From: Clostridiales bacterium GWB2_37_7
GTDB taxonomy: Bacteria; Bacillota; Clostridia; Lutisporales; Lutisporaceae
Length of the DNA stretch: 34,567 bases
Direction of reading: 5' to 3'
NCBI GenBank assembly: GCA_001797185.1
Contig: MGOS01000095.1
Location: forward strand, 12,829 to 47,395
Every line of letters starts with the position of its first letter. The first letter of the stretch is position 1. The notes beneath the pieces are model-generated. The model worked only from the letters and a program-made list of their open reading frames with translations. It was not told where the DNA came from and did no database searches. Both the position numbers and the translations under genes were made by a program. Positions 19,725-28,901 of the stretch are shown in pieces.

Positions 19725-20678
19725 ATGTATATTGGAGTTGACTTGGGTGGAACCAAAATAAAAATCGGAATGGTAGATGAAGAGGGTCAGATTGTAAGCA
19801 GTGGATTAATCGACACAGACCCATCTCATGATGATAAAGTAATTATGAAGGATATGACTGTAGAAATTGAAAGACTGATTAAGCAGGAAGGCATGCAGCT
19901 GCAGGATATAAAATCAATTGGAATTGGTGTTCCAGGATTGGTAGATTACCAAAAAGGCAGTATCATATATTGCACGAATTTGTCTTGGTACAATGTTGAG
20001 GCAGTGAATTATCTGAAGGAGCATTTCAAGATACCCGTCTATATAGAAAATGACGCAACCGTTGCAGCTTATGCTGAAAGCTTGTTTGGCTCAACTAAGG
20101 AAGCTAAAGATTCTGTGTTTTTAACGATTGGTACAGGTATAGGCGGGGGAATAATCATTAATAAACAAATAATCAGAGGTGCTCATGGAGCTGGGTCGGA
20201 AATAGGGCATACTGTGATAGGAGAAAATTTCTATGACTGCAATTGCGGCAGAAATGGCTGCTTTGAGACACTTGCCTCAGCAACCGCTATGATTAAGTAT
20301 GCCTTGCATAAAATGAATACCAATGCAGAGGTGTCCAGCTTACAAAGGGCTTATATTGAAAAAGGACAGCTGGAAGCAAAGGACATATTCGATCATGCGG
20401 CTATGGGAGACGCACTGTCAATAGAGACGGTGGATAGAACTGCAAAATACTTGGCTATTGGAATTGCAAATATATATAATATATTAGACCCGGAAATCAT
20501 AGCAATAGGCGGTGGGGTATCGAAGGCAGGGGATAGCTTCTTTGACTTGGTGCGCAGCAAGGTGAAGAAAATGACTTTGGTAGACAGCGATAATATAAAA
20601 TATGGTGAGATCGTTAGGGCTGAGCTGGGCAATGATGCCGGAATCATAGGAGCTGCTTTTTTAAGCAAGCAGGCATAA
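19725..20678 (+). CDS. glcK: ROK family glucokinase
   Basis: IGVDLGGTKIKIGMVD, GTGIGGGIIINKQIIRGAHGAGSEIGH, CNCGRNGCFE zinc motif; two genes of one pathway adjacent (pgi next). Confidence 0.9.
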   Translation: MYIGVDLGGTKIKIGMVDEEGQIVSSGLIDTDPSHDDKVIMKDMTVEIERLIKQEGMQLQDIKSIGIGVPGLVDYQKGSIIYCTNLSWYNVEAVNYLKEHFKIPVYIENDATVAAYAESLFGSTKEAKDSVFLTIGTGIGGGIIINKQIIRGAHGAGSEIGHTVIGENFYDCNCGRNGCFETLASATAMIKYALHKMNTNAEVSSLQRAYIEKGQLEAKDIFDHAAMGDALSIETVDRTAKYLAIGIANIYNILDPEIIAIGGGVSKAGDSFFDLVRSKVKKMTLVDSDNIKYGEIVRAELGNDAGIIGAAFLSKQA

Positions 20679-20691
20679 AAAAGATATTTGA

Positions 20692-20728
20692 GGATAGTAT
20701 ATATATGCACATATACTATCCTTTTTTT
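20692..20728 (+). terminator. Intrinsic terminator after glucokinase gene
   Basis: GGATAGTATAT-ATATGCAC-ATATACTATCC-TTTTTTT. Confidence 0.88.
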
Positions 20729-20802
20729 GAGCTTACATAAAGCTTAATATGTGGACTTATTTACTATTTACTGCAATTATTTGTGTAAAGTTACAATTGA
20801 TA

Positions 20803-20831
20803 TTGACCTGATTATGGAATAAATTTAATAT
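20803..20831 (+). promoter_or_regulatory. Promoter upstream of element copy 4/pgi
   Basis: TTGACC, 17-nt spacer, TAATAT; predicted +1 is at the left edge of the repeat element. Confidence 0.55.
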
Positions 20832-20839
20832 AAAGATAT

Positions 20840-20990
20840 TATAACGAGGCAAAAGATGTCCTCCACTTCTATAAGTGGCGGGTTCCGACTTTTGCAATAG
20901 GCGGTGGGCATATATCCCCTGCCTCGTTGAAACGCTCGGGTAGGTTTTTTGCAAAAAACACAAAAAACCTTTCATTAAAATCTTGTTATA
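20840..20990 (+). repeat. Interspersed ~150-bp structured element, copy 4
   Basis: Same architecture; third hairpin arms AGGTTTTTTG/CAAAAAACCT. Confidence 0.95.
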
Positions 20991-21019
20991 AGACTGAATA
21001 ATTGGAGGGAGCATGTAGA

Positions 21020-22360
21020 ATGAAAAGTTTAAAGATAGACTACAGCAAGGCTATGATAAAGCCTTATGAAATTGAAAATATGAAGGAACAAATCAAGGCT
21101 GCTCACCAACAGCTGCATAATAAGACAGGTGCTGGTAATGATTTCTTGGGTTGGGTAGAGCATCCAATCCAACACGATAAAAAGGAATTTGAAGAAATAC
21201 TGAAGGCTGCAGAGGAAATAAGAAGCAATTCGGAGGTTTTGATCGTAATAGGCATTGGGGGTTCATACTTAGGTGCCAGAGCGGCATTGGAGGCACTGAA
21301 TCACTCCTTCTATAATATGCTACCGAAGGATAAGAGAAAAGGTCCTGCAGTCTATTTCATGGGCAATAACATAAGCAGTACATATATGAAGCATTTGTTT
21401 GAGTTAATTGACGGTGTTGAAGTAAGTGTATGTGTTGTTTCTAAGTCAGGCACTACAACAGAGCCTGCTGTAGCCTTTAGACATATGAAAGCGTTTATGG
21501 AGCAGAAATATGGCAGAGAACAAGCTGCTAAGAGGATATACGCTATAACTGATGCCAAAAAAGGTGCTTTGAAGAAGCTGGCTGATGCAGAAGGCTATAA
21601 GAGCTTTGTGATTTCAGATGATATAGGCGGAAGGTACTCGGTATTGACTCCAGTTGGGTTATTGCCAATAGCAGCTGCCGGTTTGGATATAACCAAAATG
21701 ATGAAGGGTGCAGCAGCTGCATACCACGAGTATAACAACGAAGATTTGCTAAGCAATGAGTGCTATAAGTATGCTGCAATAAGAAACATACTTCACAGAA
21801 AGAACAAAGCAATTGAAGTACTTTTGAGCTATGAACCATCCCTGCAATATTTTATGGAGTGGTGGAAGCAGTTATATGGAGAAAGCGAAGGCAAGGATGG
21901 CAAAGGAATATTCCCTGCAGCTATGCTTTTCTCCACAGATTTGCACTCTTTGGGACAATTTGTGCAAGACGGTACAAGAAATATGTTTGAAACGATTATA
22001 AACGTTGAAAAGCCAAAGGAAGAAGTTATTATAATTGATGATGAGGAAAACCTGGATGGCTTGAACTTCATAAGCGGCAAGTCTATGGATTATGTGAACA
22101 AACAAGCTTATAGGGGTACAATGCTGGCTCACAATGACGGAGGCGTGCCAATCAGTGTGCTGAATGTACCGGAGCTAAACGAATATTATTTTGGGCAAAT
22201 GGTATATTTCTTTGAAAAAGCATGCGGCATAAGCGGTTATGTACTGGGCGTAAATCCCTTTGACCAGCCGGGAGTAGAGGAATATAAGAAGAATATGTTT
22301 GCACTGCTTGGAAAGCCGGGCTTTGAGGAGCTGAAAGAGAAGCTTGAAAGCAGATTATAG
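21020..22360 (+). CDS. pgi: Glucose-6-phosphate isomerase
   Basis: [52 protein letters not shown] 21020 with ttggaggga upstream. Confidence 0.97.
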   Translation: MKSLKIDYSKAMIKPYEIENMKEQIKAAHQQLHNKTGAGNDFLGWVEHPIQHDKKEFEEILKAAEEIRSNSEVLIVIGIGGSYLGARAALEALNHSFYNMLPKDKRKGPAVYFMGNNISSTYMKHLFELIDGVEVSVCVVSKSGTTTEPAVAFRHMKAFMEQKYGREQAAKRIYAITDAKKGALKKLADAEGYKSFVISDDIGGRYSVLTPVGLLPIAAAGLDITKMMKGAAAAYHEYNNEDLLSNECYKYAAIRNILHRKNKAIEVLLSYEPSLQYFMEWWKQLYGESEGKDGKGIFPAAMLFSTDLHSLGQFVQDGTRNMFETIINVEKPKEEVIIIDDEENLDGLNFISGKSMDYVNKQAYRGTMLAHNDGGVPISVLNVPELNEYYFGQMVYFFEKACGISGYVLGVNPFDQPGVEEYKKNMFALLGKPGFEELKEKLESRL

Positions 22361-22457
22361 TGTATAATATCGATAGGTTCCATAAACTGATATTGAAGCA
22401 TTGACTGATTTGTATTATCATTAAATTAAATACATTTAATATGAAAGCACAGAAAAA

Positions 22458-22481
22458 GCACATATGTATTTATGTGCTTTA
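22458..22481 (+). repeat. Hairpin upstream of dnaE
   Basis: AAGCACATA-TGTATT-TATGTGCTT followed by tattta. Confidence 0.5.
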
Positions 22482-22522
22482 TTTATGGACTATGTGCTTT
22501 TGCATATTGTAAGGTGGATAAA

Positions 22523-25500
22523 ATGAGTGATTTCGTACATCTGCACGTGCATACAGAATACAGCCTGTTGGATGGTGCCGGCAGGGTGGAAAGACTGGTT
22601 GAGAGAGCGAAGGACTTAGGAATGAAGTCTGTAGCAATTACTGACCATGGAGTAATGTATGGTGTAGTAGATTTTTATAAAAAAGCAAAAAGTCATGGAA
22701 TCAAGCCAATTATCGGCTGTGAAGTTTATGTGGCAGCCCGTACTTTGAAGGATAGAGATCCAAAGTATGACAGCAGTCAGTATCATCTTGTGCTGCTGGT
22801 TAAGAATCAAGAGGGCTACAACAATCTTATCAAGCTCGTTTCCATGGGCTTTACGGAAGGCTTTTATTACAAGCCTAGGGTTGATATAGAGGTGCTTAAG
22901 CAGCATTCTGAGGGTTTGGTGGCTTTGAGTGCTTGTCTTGCGGGAGAAGTTGCTACAAAGCTTTTGAATGGCAATTATGAAAAAGCCAAGGAAGCAGCAT
23001 TGCGCTACAGAGATATATTTGGAGAAGAGAATTTCTATCTTGAGGTGCAGGATCATGGAATTCAAGAGCAAGCCTTGGTTAATCAAGAAATTGTAAGACT
23101 TTCTAAGGAAACAGGTATACCCCTTGTTGCCAGCAACGACGTACACTATGTTGAACGAGATGACAGCAGAGCCCATGACATCCTGCTTTGCATACAAACA
23201 GGAAAAACTGTAGAGGATAGCGCAAGACTGAAGTTCAGCGGAGAAGAGTTTTACCTGAAGTCTCATGAAGAGATGTATGAGCTTTTTAAATACATTCCTG
23301 AGGCCATAGAAAATACAAATAAGGTTGCTGAAATGTGCAATATGGACTTTATATTCGGGCAGGTTCATTTGCCGGCTTTTGAGGTGCCGGAAGGCTATAC
23401 CTCGGATAGTTATATTCGACATTTGTGCTTTGAAGGCTTGAAAGAAAAATATTCTGAAATAACAGATGAAATTAGAGAAAGAGCAGAGTACGAGCTATCT
23501 GTAATAACCAAAATGGGCTATGCAGACTACTATCTGATTGTATGGGATTATGTTAGATATGCCAAGGACAACGGCATCATGGTGGGACCGGGCAGAGGCT
23601 CTGGAGCAGGCAGTTTGGTAGCTTACTGCTTAGGTATAACCAATATTGATCCCTTGAAATACAATCTTATTTTCGAGCGTTTCCTAAACCCTGAGAGGAT
23701 CAGCATGCCTGACTTTGATGTGGATTTTTGCTATGAAAGAAGACAGGAAGTCATAGATTACGTAATTGAAAAGTATGGCAAGGGCAGAGTGGCGCAGATT
23801 ATAACCTTTGGCACAATGGCTGCCAGAGGCGCCATAAGAGATGTTGGCAGAGCCCTTAATATTCCCTATGCTCAAGTGGATTTGATTGCTAAGAAGATAC
23901 CTTTTGAGCTGGGCATGACAATAGGCCGGGCCTTAGAGGTAAATCCCGAGCTTAAAAGACTATACGAAGAAGATGAAACAGTTATGCAGCTTATAGATAT
24001 GAGCAAGTCGGTAGAAGGTATGCCGAGACACTCCTCTACACATGCTGCCGGAGTGGTGATATCTAAAAAGAATGTAACAGAATATGTACCTCTGCAAATG
24101 AACGAGGATGTAGTAACAACTCAATTTACCATGGGTACCTTGGAGGAGCTGGGACTGCTCAAGATGGACTTTTTGGGTCTCAGAACACTTACGGTCATAA
24201 GAGACACTGTTGAAATAATCAAAGCAAAGGGTCTCGATGTACCTGATGTTGATCATTTGAACTATGACGATGCAAAGGTTTACAAGATGATTTCCGATGG
24301 AGAAACCTATGGGATTTTTCAATTGGAAAGCAATGGCATGACTCAGTTTATGAAGGAGTTAAAACCCAGCAGCCTGGAGGATATCATAGCGGGAGTTTCC
24401 CTATATAGACCGGGACCTATGGATCAAATTCCCAGGTATGTTCAAAACAAGTATAATCCGGAAAAAGTCAGGTATTTGCATCCAAAGCTGGAGGACATAC
24501 TGCAGGTTACTTATGGCTGTGTCATTTACCAGGAGCAGGTAATGCAGGTGTTCCGTGAGCTTGGCGGATATTCAATGGGCAGATCTGATTTGGTGCGCAG
24601 GGCGATGTCCAAGAAAAAGGCCGATGTCATGGCAAAGGAAAGAGCCAATTTCATCCATGGAATCATTGAGGATGGTAAGATAATCGTGCCGGGTTGTATA
24701 CGTAATGGAATAGATGCTGATATTGCCAGTCGTATTTTCGACGAACTGGCTGAATTTGCAAAATACGGCTTTAATAAGTCTCATGCGGCAGCCTATGCCA
24801 TTGTAGCTTATCAGACGGCATGGTTGAAGTACTATTATCCTGTAGAATTTACTGCTGCTTTGATTACCAGTGTTATGGGCAGCAGCGGCAAAGTAGCAGA
24901 ATATATCATGCATAGTAAAAATCTAAACATTGAGATATTGCCGCCGGATATAAATGAAAGCTATATCAAGTTTACAGTAAGTGAAAAAAATATAAGATTT
25001 GGTTTGGCTGCTGTAAAAAATGTAGGTATCAATGCCATTGCTTCCATCATACGTGGAAGAGATGAAAAAGGCAGCTTCAAGAGCTTGTATGATTTCTTAA
25101 ACAAAGTGGATTTAAGCTATATCAATAAGCGCACAGTCGAAAGCTTAATAAAGTGTGGTGCCTTTGACAGCTTGGGAGCTAAGCGAAGCCAAATGCTGGC
25201 AGTGTATGAGAAGCTGATGGATGGCGTGCAGGAGCAGAAAAAACGTAATGGTGAAGGGCAGCTTTCGCTTTTCGATTCTATAGAGACGACGGAATCTATG
25301 GAAAAAAACATATATCCAAACATTGAGGAGTATCCTCAGAATATGCTGTTATTCATGGAAAAAGAAATGCTGGGGCTCTATGTCAGCGGACATCCCCTGT
25401 TGGAATACAAGGAGCTGTTGGACAGAAAGATCAGCATTACCACAGTGGATTTGATGAAGCATAGTGATGAAGAGGATGTAGAGAAAAACATAGAGGATTT

Positions 25501-26023
25501 GAGCTATGATGGGCAAAAGGTAATCATGGGAGGTCTATTTGCCAGCGTCAAGCAAAAAAGCACCAAAAACAACAGCCTTATGGCATTTGCTCAGCTGGAG
25601 GATTTATATGGTACAATTGAAGTAATCATATTTCCAAGAACCTATGAAGAAAATGCAAGGTTCATTAAGTCGGACAGCATTGTATTGGTTGAAGGCAGGG
25701 TCAGCCAGCGGGAGGATGACGAAACCAAGATCATTTGTGAAAAAATAATACCCTTGGCAGAAGCGGAGCAGAAAAATCCTGGCAAGCTATATGTAAAAAT
25801 TAACTCAGTTCTACAGCCGGATATTCTGGAGCAGATCAAGAAGGTGTTGGCTCGCTACAAGGGTGAGCAGCCTGTATATGTTGTGGACGAAGGAAAAAAG
25901 GCAGGCAACAACAAGGCTCAAATAATGGTAGCTGATAAAAACATGTGGGTAGATATAAAGGATGAGTTGATAGCAGAACTGGCGAAAATATTAGGTAAGG
26001 AATGTGTAGCAATCAAAAAATAA
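22523..26023 (+). CDS. dnaE: DNA polymerase III subunit alpha
   Basis: PHP N-terminus FVHLHVHTEYSLLDGA, GPGRGSGAGSLVAYCLGIT, PDFDVDFCYERR; ATG 22523 with aaggtgg RBS (track start 22472 is too early). Confidence 0.98.
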   Translation: MSDFVHLHVHTEYSLLDGAGRVERLVERAKDLGMKSVAITDHGVMYGVVDFYKKAKSHGIKPIIGCEVYVAARTLKDRDPKYDSSQYHLVLLVKNQEGYNNLIKLVSMGFTEGFYYKPRVDIEVLKQHSEGLVALSACLAGEVATKLLNGNYEKAKEAALRYRDIFGEENFYLEVQDHGIQEQALVNQEIVRLSKETGIPLVASNDVHYVERDDSRAHDILLCIQTGKTVEDSARLKFSGEEFYLKSHEEMYELFKYIPEAIENTNKVAEMCNMDFIFGQVHLPAFEVPEGYTSDSYIRHLCFEGLKEKYSEITDEIRERAEYELSVITKMGYADYYLIVWDYVRYAKDNGIMVGPGRGSGAGSLVAYCLGITNIDPLKYNLIFERFLNPERISMPDFDVDFCYERRQEVIDYVIEKYGKGRVAQIITFGTMAARGAIRDVGRALNIPYAQVDLIAKKIPFELGMTIGRALEVNPELKRLYEEDETVMQLIDMSKSVEGMPRHSSTHAAGVVISKKNVTEYVPLQMNEDVVTTQFTMGTLEELGLLKMDFLGLRTLTVIRDTVEIIKAKGLDVPDVDHLNYDDAKVYKMISDGETYGIFQLESNGMTQFMKELKPSSLEDIIAGVSLYRPGPMDQIPRYVQNKYNPEKVRYLHPKLEDILQVTYGCVIYQEQVMQVFRELGGYSMGRSDLVRRAMSKKKADVMAKERANFIHGIIEDGKIIVPGCIRNGIDADIASRIFDELAEFAKYGFNKSHAAAYAIVAYQTAWLKYYYPVEFTAALITSVMGSSGKVAEYIMHSKNLNIEILPPDINESYIKFTVSEKNIRFGLAAVKNVGINAIASIIRGRDEKGSFKSLYDFLNKVDLSYINKRTVESLIKCGAFDSLGAKRSQMLAVYEKLMDGVQEQKKRNGEGQLSLFDSIETTESMEKNIYPNIEEYPQNMLLFMEKEMLGLYVSGHPLLEYKELLDRKISITTVDLMKHSDEEDVEKNIEDLSYDGQKVIMGGLFASVKQKSTKNNSLMAFAQLEDLYGTIEVIIFPRTYEENARFIKSDSIVLVEGRVSQREDDETKIICEKIIPLAEAEQKNPGKLYVKINSVLQPDILEQIKKVLARYKGEQPVYVVDEGKKAGNNKAQIMVADKNMWVDIKDELIAELAKILGKECVAIKK

Positions 26024-26207
26024 GAGGCAGAACAGTCCGCTCCATCAATGCATATTACTTTGGTAGGATGATGATGTGATATGTTTGGAATAATACTTAT
26101 GCAATTGTTAAATTCACTTGAAAAAATTGTGAATTTAATTTAAAATGAGTTTCATAGACATATGAGCAAAATTGCAGACACTCAGTTTTAGCATAGGGGG
26201 GAGCAAT

Positions 26208-26405
26208 ATGTGGACAGTAGTTTATCTAGCAAAAAACAAAAAAGAAGCCGAAAAAATGAGTGCACTTATTACTCAAGAAGGCGTATTAGTCAAAATACAA
26301 CCTATTACTAAAGGAGCCAATGAAGAAGATAGCTATTATGAGGTGTTGGTACCGGAAGCTGAAGTCGAAGAAGCTCATAGCATATTGATAGAATTAGGCT
26401 ATTAA
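26208..26405 (+). CDS. Small DUF2007-like protein
   Basis: MWTVVYLAKNKKEAEKMSALITQEGVLVKIQP...YYEVLVPEAEVEEAHSIL; RBS ggggag. Confidence 0.7.
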   Translation: MWTVVYLAKNKKEAEKMSALITQEGVLVKIQPITKGANEEDSYYEVLVPEAEVEEAHSILIELGY

Positions 26406-26418
26406 TTGAACTTAACAG

Positions 26419-26437
26419 AAACACTTAGGTGTTTTTG
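26419..26437 (+). terminator. Weak terminator-like hairpin
   Basis: AAACAC-TTAG-GTGTTT followed by TTG. Confidence 0.5.
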
Positions 26438-26494
26438 TTTTAACCTTTTGGGACAAAAAAGGTCCAAGTGGGACTATGTATAGGGGGAATAAGA

Positions 26495-27466
26495 ATGAAG
26501 AATATTGCTGTATTAACCAGCGGGGGAGATGCCCCAGGTATGAACGCTGCTATTAGAGCAGTTGTAAGAAGCGGAATAAATAGCGGACTTAGGGTTTTTG
26601 GAATAAAAAGAGGCTACAATGGGCTGATCCAAGGGGATATTCAGGAAATGAAAATGTCTTCCGTAGCTGATATTATACAAAGAGGCGGTACAATATTAAG
26701 AACAGCTAGAAGTGAAGAATTTAAGACGCCAGAAGGCTTAGCAAAGGCAGTAAATGTTGCGAAGATATTCAATATTGATGGTATTGTAGTAATAGGGGGA
26801 GATGGTTCCTTTGCCGGAGCGCAGAAGCTTACTGAAAGTGGAATTGCTTGCATAGGAATTCCAGGCACCATAGACAATGATTTGGCTTATACTGACTTTA
26901 CAATTGGCTTTGATACGGCGGTTAACAATGTATTGGATGCCATTAATAAAATTAGGGATACTTCAACCTCTCATGAAAGAGTGAGTATTATAGAAGTAAT
27001 GGGTAGACATTGTGGTGATATCGCTTTGCATGCCGGAATTGCAGGAGGAGCAGAAAGCATTATTGTTCCAGAAATAGAATTCTCAGTAGAAGATATATGC
27101 AGGAAGCTAATACAAGGCAAAAACAGGGGAAAGCTGCATAGCATAATTGTACTGGCAGAAGGTGCTGGAGATGGTGTCAAACTGGAAGAGAAAATTCGAT
27201 CTATGGTGGATATGGAAGTAAGGGCTACGATTTTAGGATATATACAAAGAGGCGGAAATGCTACTGCTGTTGACCGTTTGCTGGCAAGCAGAATGGGCGC
27301 AAAGGCTGTGGAGCTTTTGCTAGAAGGCAAGGAAGGCAGAGTTGTCGGTATCAAAGACAACAAAATCTTTGATATGGAAATTCATGAAGCACTCGCTATG
27401 AAAAAAATATTCAATAAGGATTTATATCAGCTATCTGATATTTTATCGAACAATCTGTCTGATTAA
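26495..27466 (+). CDS. pfkA: ATP-dependent 6-phosphofructokinase
   Basis: [39 protein letters not shown] (ATP-type GGDGS and PGTIDND); ATG 26495 with aggggg RBS. Confidence 0.96.
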   Translation: MKNIAVLTSGGDAPGMNAAIRAVVRSGINSGLRVFGIKRGYNGLIQGDIQEMKMSSVADIIQRGGTILRTARSEEFKTPEGLAKAVNVAKIFNIDGIVVIGGDGSFAGAQKLTESGIACIGIPGTIDNDLAYTDFTIGFDTAVNNVLDAINKIRDTSTSHERVSIIEVMGRHCGDIALHAGIAGGAESIIVPEIEFSVEDICRKLIQGKNRGKLHSIIVLAEGAGDGVKLEEKIRSMVDMEVRATILGYIQRGGNATAVDRLLASRMGAKAVELLLEGKEGRVVGIKDNKIFDMEIHEALAMKKIFNKDLYQLSDILSNNLSD

Positions 27467-27608
27467 ACCTGTCTTTTCTTAAAAATGTAGTCTTAAATGC
27501 CTAAAAGTGCTATAATATATAGATGTATTATGCTGTTAATTAGCTTATGTAAAGTATTAAATGAAAATAAAATATCATTTTAAGACTACAATAATAAGGA
27601 GGAATATA

Positions 27609-28880
27609 ATGTCTATGCTAGTTGGAAATTGTCTTGTTGCTCAGTCGGGAGGTCCTACTTCCGTAATTAACGCCAGTGCTTGTGGAGTAATCCAAGAAGC
27701 CTTTAAAACCGGAGAAATCAATCAGGTTTATGGTGCATTAAATGGAATCGCCGGAGTGCTGAATGAAGATTTATTTTCTTTCAATGAAGAAGCTCCGGAG
27801 GAAATAGAGCTTCTCAAGGTTACGCCTGCTTCAGCTCTTGGTTCCTGCAGATACAAGCTGAAATCTATAGAGCAAAGTGAAGGAGACTTCAAAAGGATAA
27901 TTGAGGTATTTAAGGCACATAATATAAGATATTTCTTCTACATTGGCGGAAATGACTCAATGGACACAGCACATAAGGTAAGCAAATATGCACAAAGTGT
28001 TGGTTATGACCTCAAATCTATAGGCGTACCAAAGACAATAGACAATGATTTGCCAATCACAGACCATACACCGGGTTTTGGAAGTACAGCTAAGTTTATT
28101 GCTACTTCAATGAAGGAAGTAGGTCTGGATGCAAGGGTTTATGACTATAAGACAGTAACAATCTGTGAGCTAATGGGTAGAAATGCAGGCTGGATAACGG
28201 CTTCCTCAGCTCTGGCAAAAACTCATGAGGACGATGCACCTCACTTTATATATCTCCCAGAAATACCATTCTCCTTCGAGCAGTTTGACAAAGATATCAG
28301 ATATGCTTTGGATAAATACAACTATGCGGTAGTTGCTGTCTCAGAAGGAATAAAGGATGCTGAAGGCAAGTATATTTCAGAAATGTGCAGTACTGTGCAA
28401 ATGAAGGATGCTTTTGGTCATGTACAGTTAGGTGGAGTTTCGACAGTACTTGAGTCCTATGTATCTCAAAACATTTGCAAGAAGGTCAGAGCTGTAAATT
28501 ACAGTACAATCCAAAGATGTGCAGCACATTGTGCTTCTCTTACGGATAATGAAGAAGCTTATCTTTGCGGACAAATGGCAGTGAGATATGCCATTGAGGG
28601 GCATACAGGCAAGATGGTAGGTCTATTTAGAGATAATACTTCTGAATATAAGTGTTCAACACAGCTAATAGATCTGGATGATGTGGCAAATAAAGAAAAG
28701 CCTATTCCTAGGGAATGGATAAATGAAGATGGAAACTTTGTAGAACAGCAAGTGATAGATTACATGAGACCCTTGATAATGGGTGAAGTAAAAATAAGAA
28801 TGGAAAACGGCATTCCAAGATACTGCAAGCTAAGCAAAAAGGTGATAAACAAAAGTGTAGAGCCTTGGGATGCAAAATAA
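27609..28880 (+). CDS. Pyrophosphate-type 6-phosphofructokinase
   Basis: QSGGPTSVINASACGV, IGGNDSMDTA, GVPKTIDNDLPITDHTPGFGS (K at the PPi-diagnostic position); RBS aaggagg. Confidence 0.9.
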   Translation: MSMLVGNCLVAQSGGPTSVINASACGVIQEAFKTGEINQVYGALNGIAGVLNEDLFSFNEEAPEEIELLKVTPASALGSCRYKLKSIEQSEGDFKRIIEVFKAHNIRYFFYIGGNDSMDTAHKVSKYAQSVGYDLKSIGVPKTIDNDLPITDHTPGFGSTAKFIATSMKEVGLDARVYDYKTVTICELMGRNAGWITASSALAKTHEDDAPHFIYLPEIPFSFEQFDKDIRYALDKYNYAVVAVSEGIKDAEGKYISEMCSTVQMKDAFGHVQLGGVSTVLESYVSQNICKKVRAVNYSTIQRCAAHCASLTDNEEAYLCGQMAVRYAIEGHTGKMVGLFRDNTSEYKCSTQLIDLDDVANKEKPIPREWINEDGNFVEQQVIDYMRPLIMGEVKIRMENGIPRYCKLSKKVINKSVEPWDAK

Positions 28881-28901
28881 AATCTAAGGCGGGATTATTA
28901 T

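Noticed and set aside
178-20990. Four-copy repeat considered as a CRISPR array
   Set aside because: Copies are ~150 bp, widely dispersed, in both orientations, with no spacers
26108-26138. Inverted repeat TTAAATTCAC/GTGAATTTAA after dnaE
   Set aside because: AT-rich with no clear T-tract; could be a weak terminator but not separable from chance
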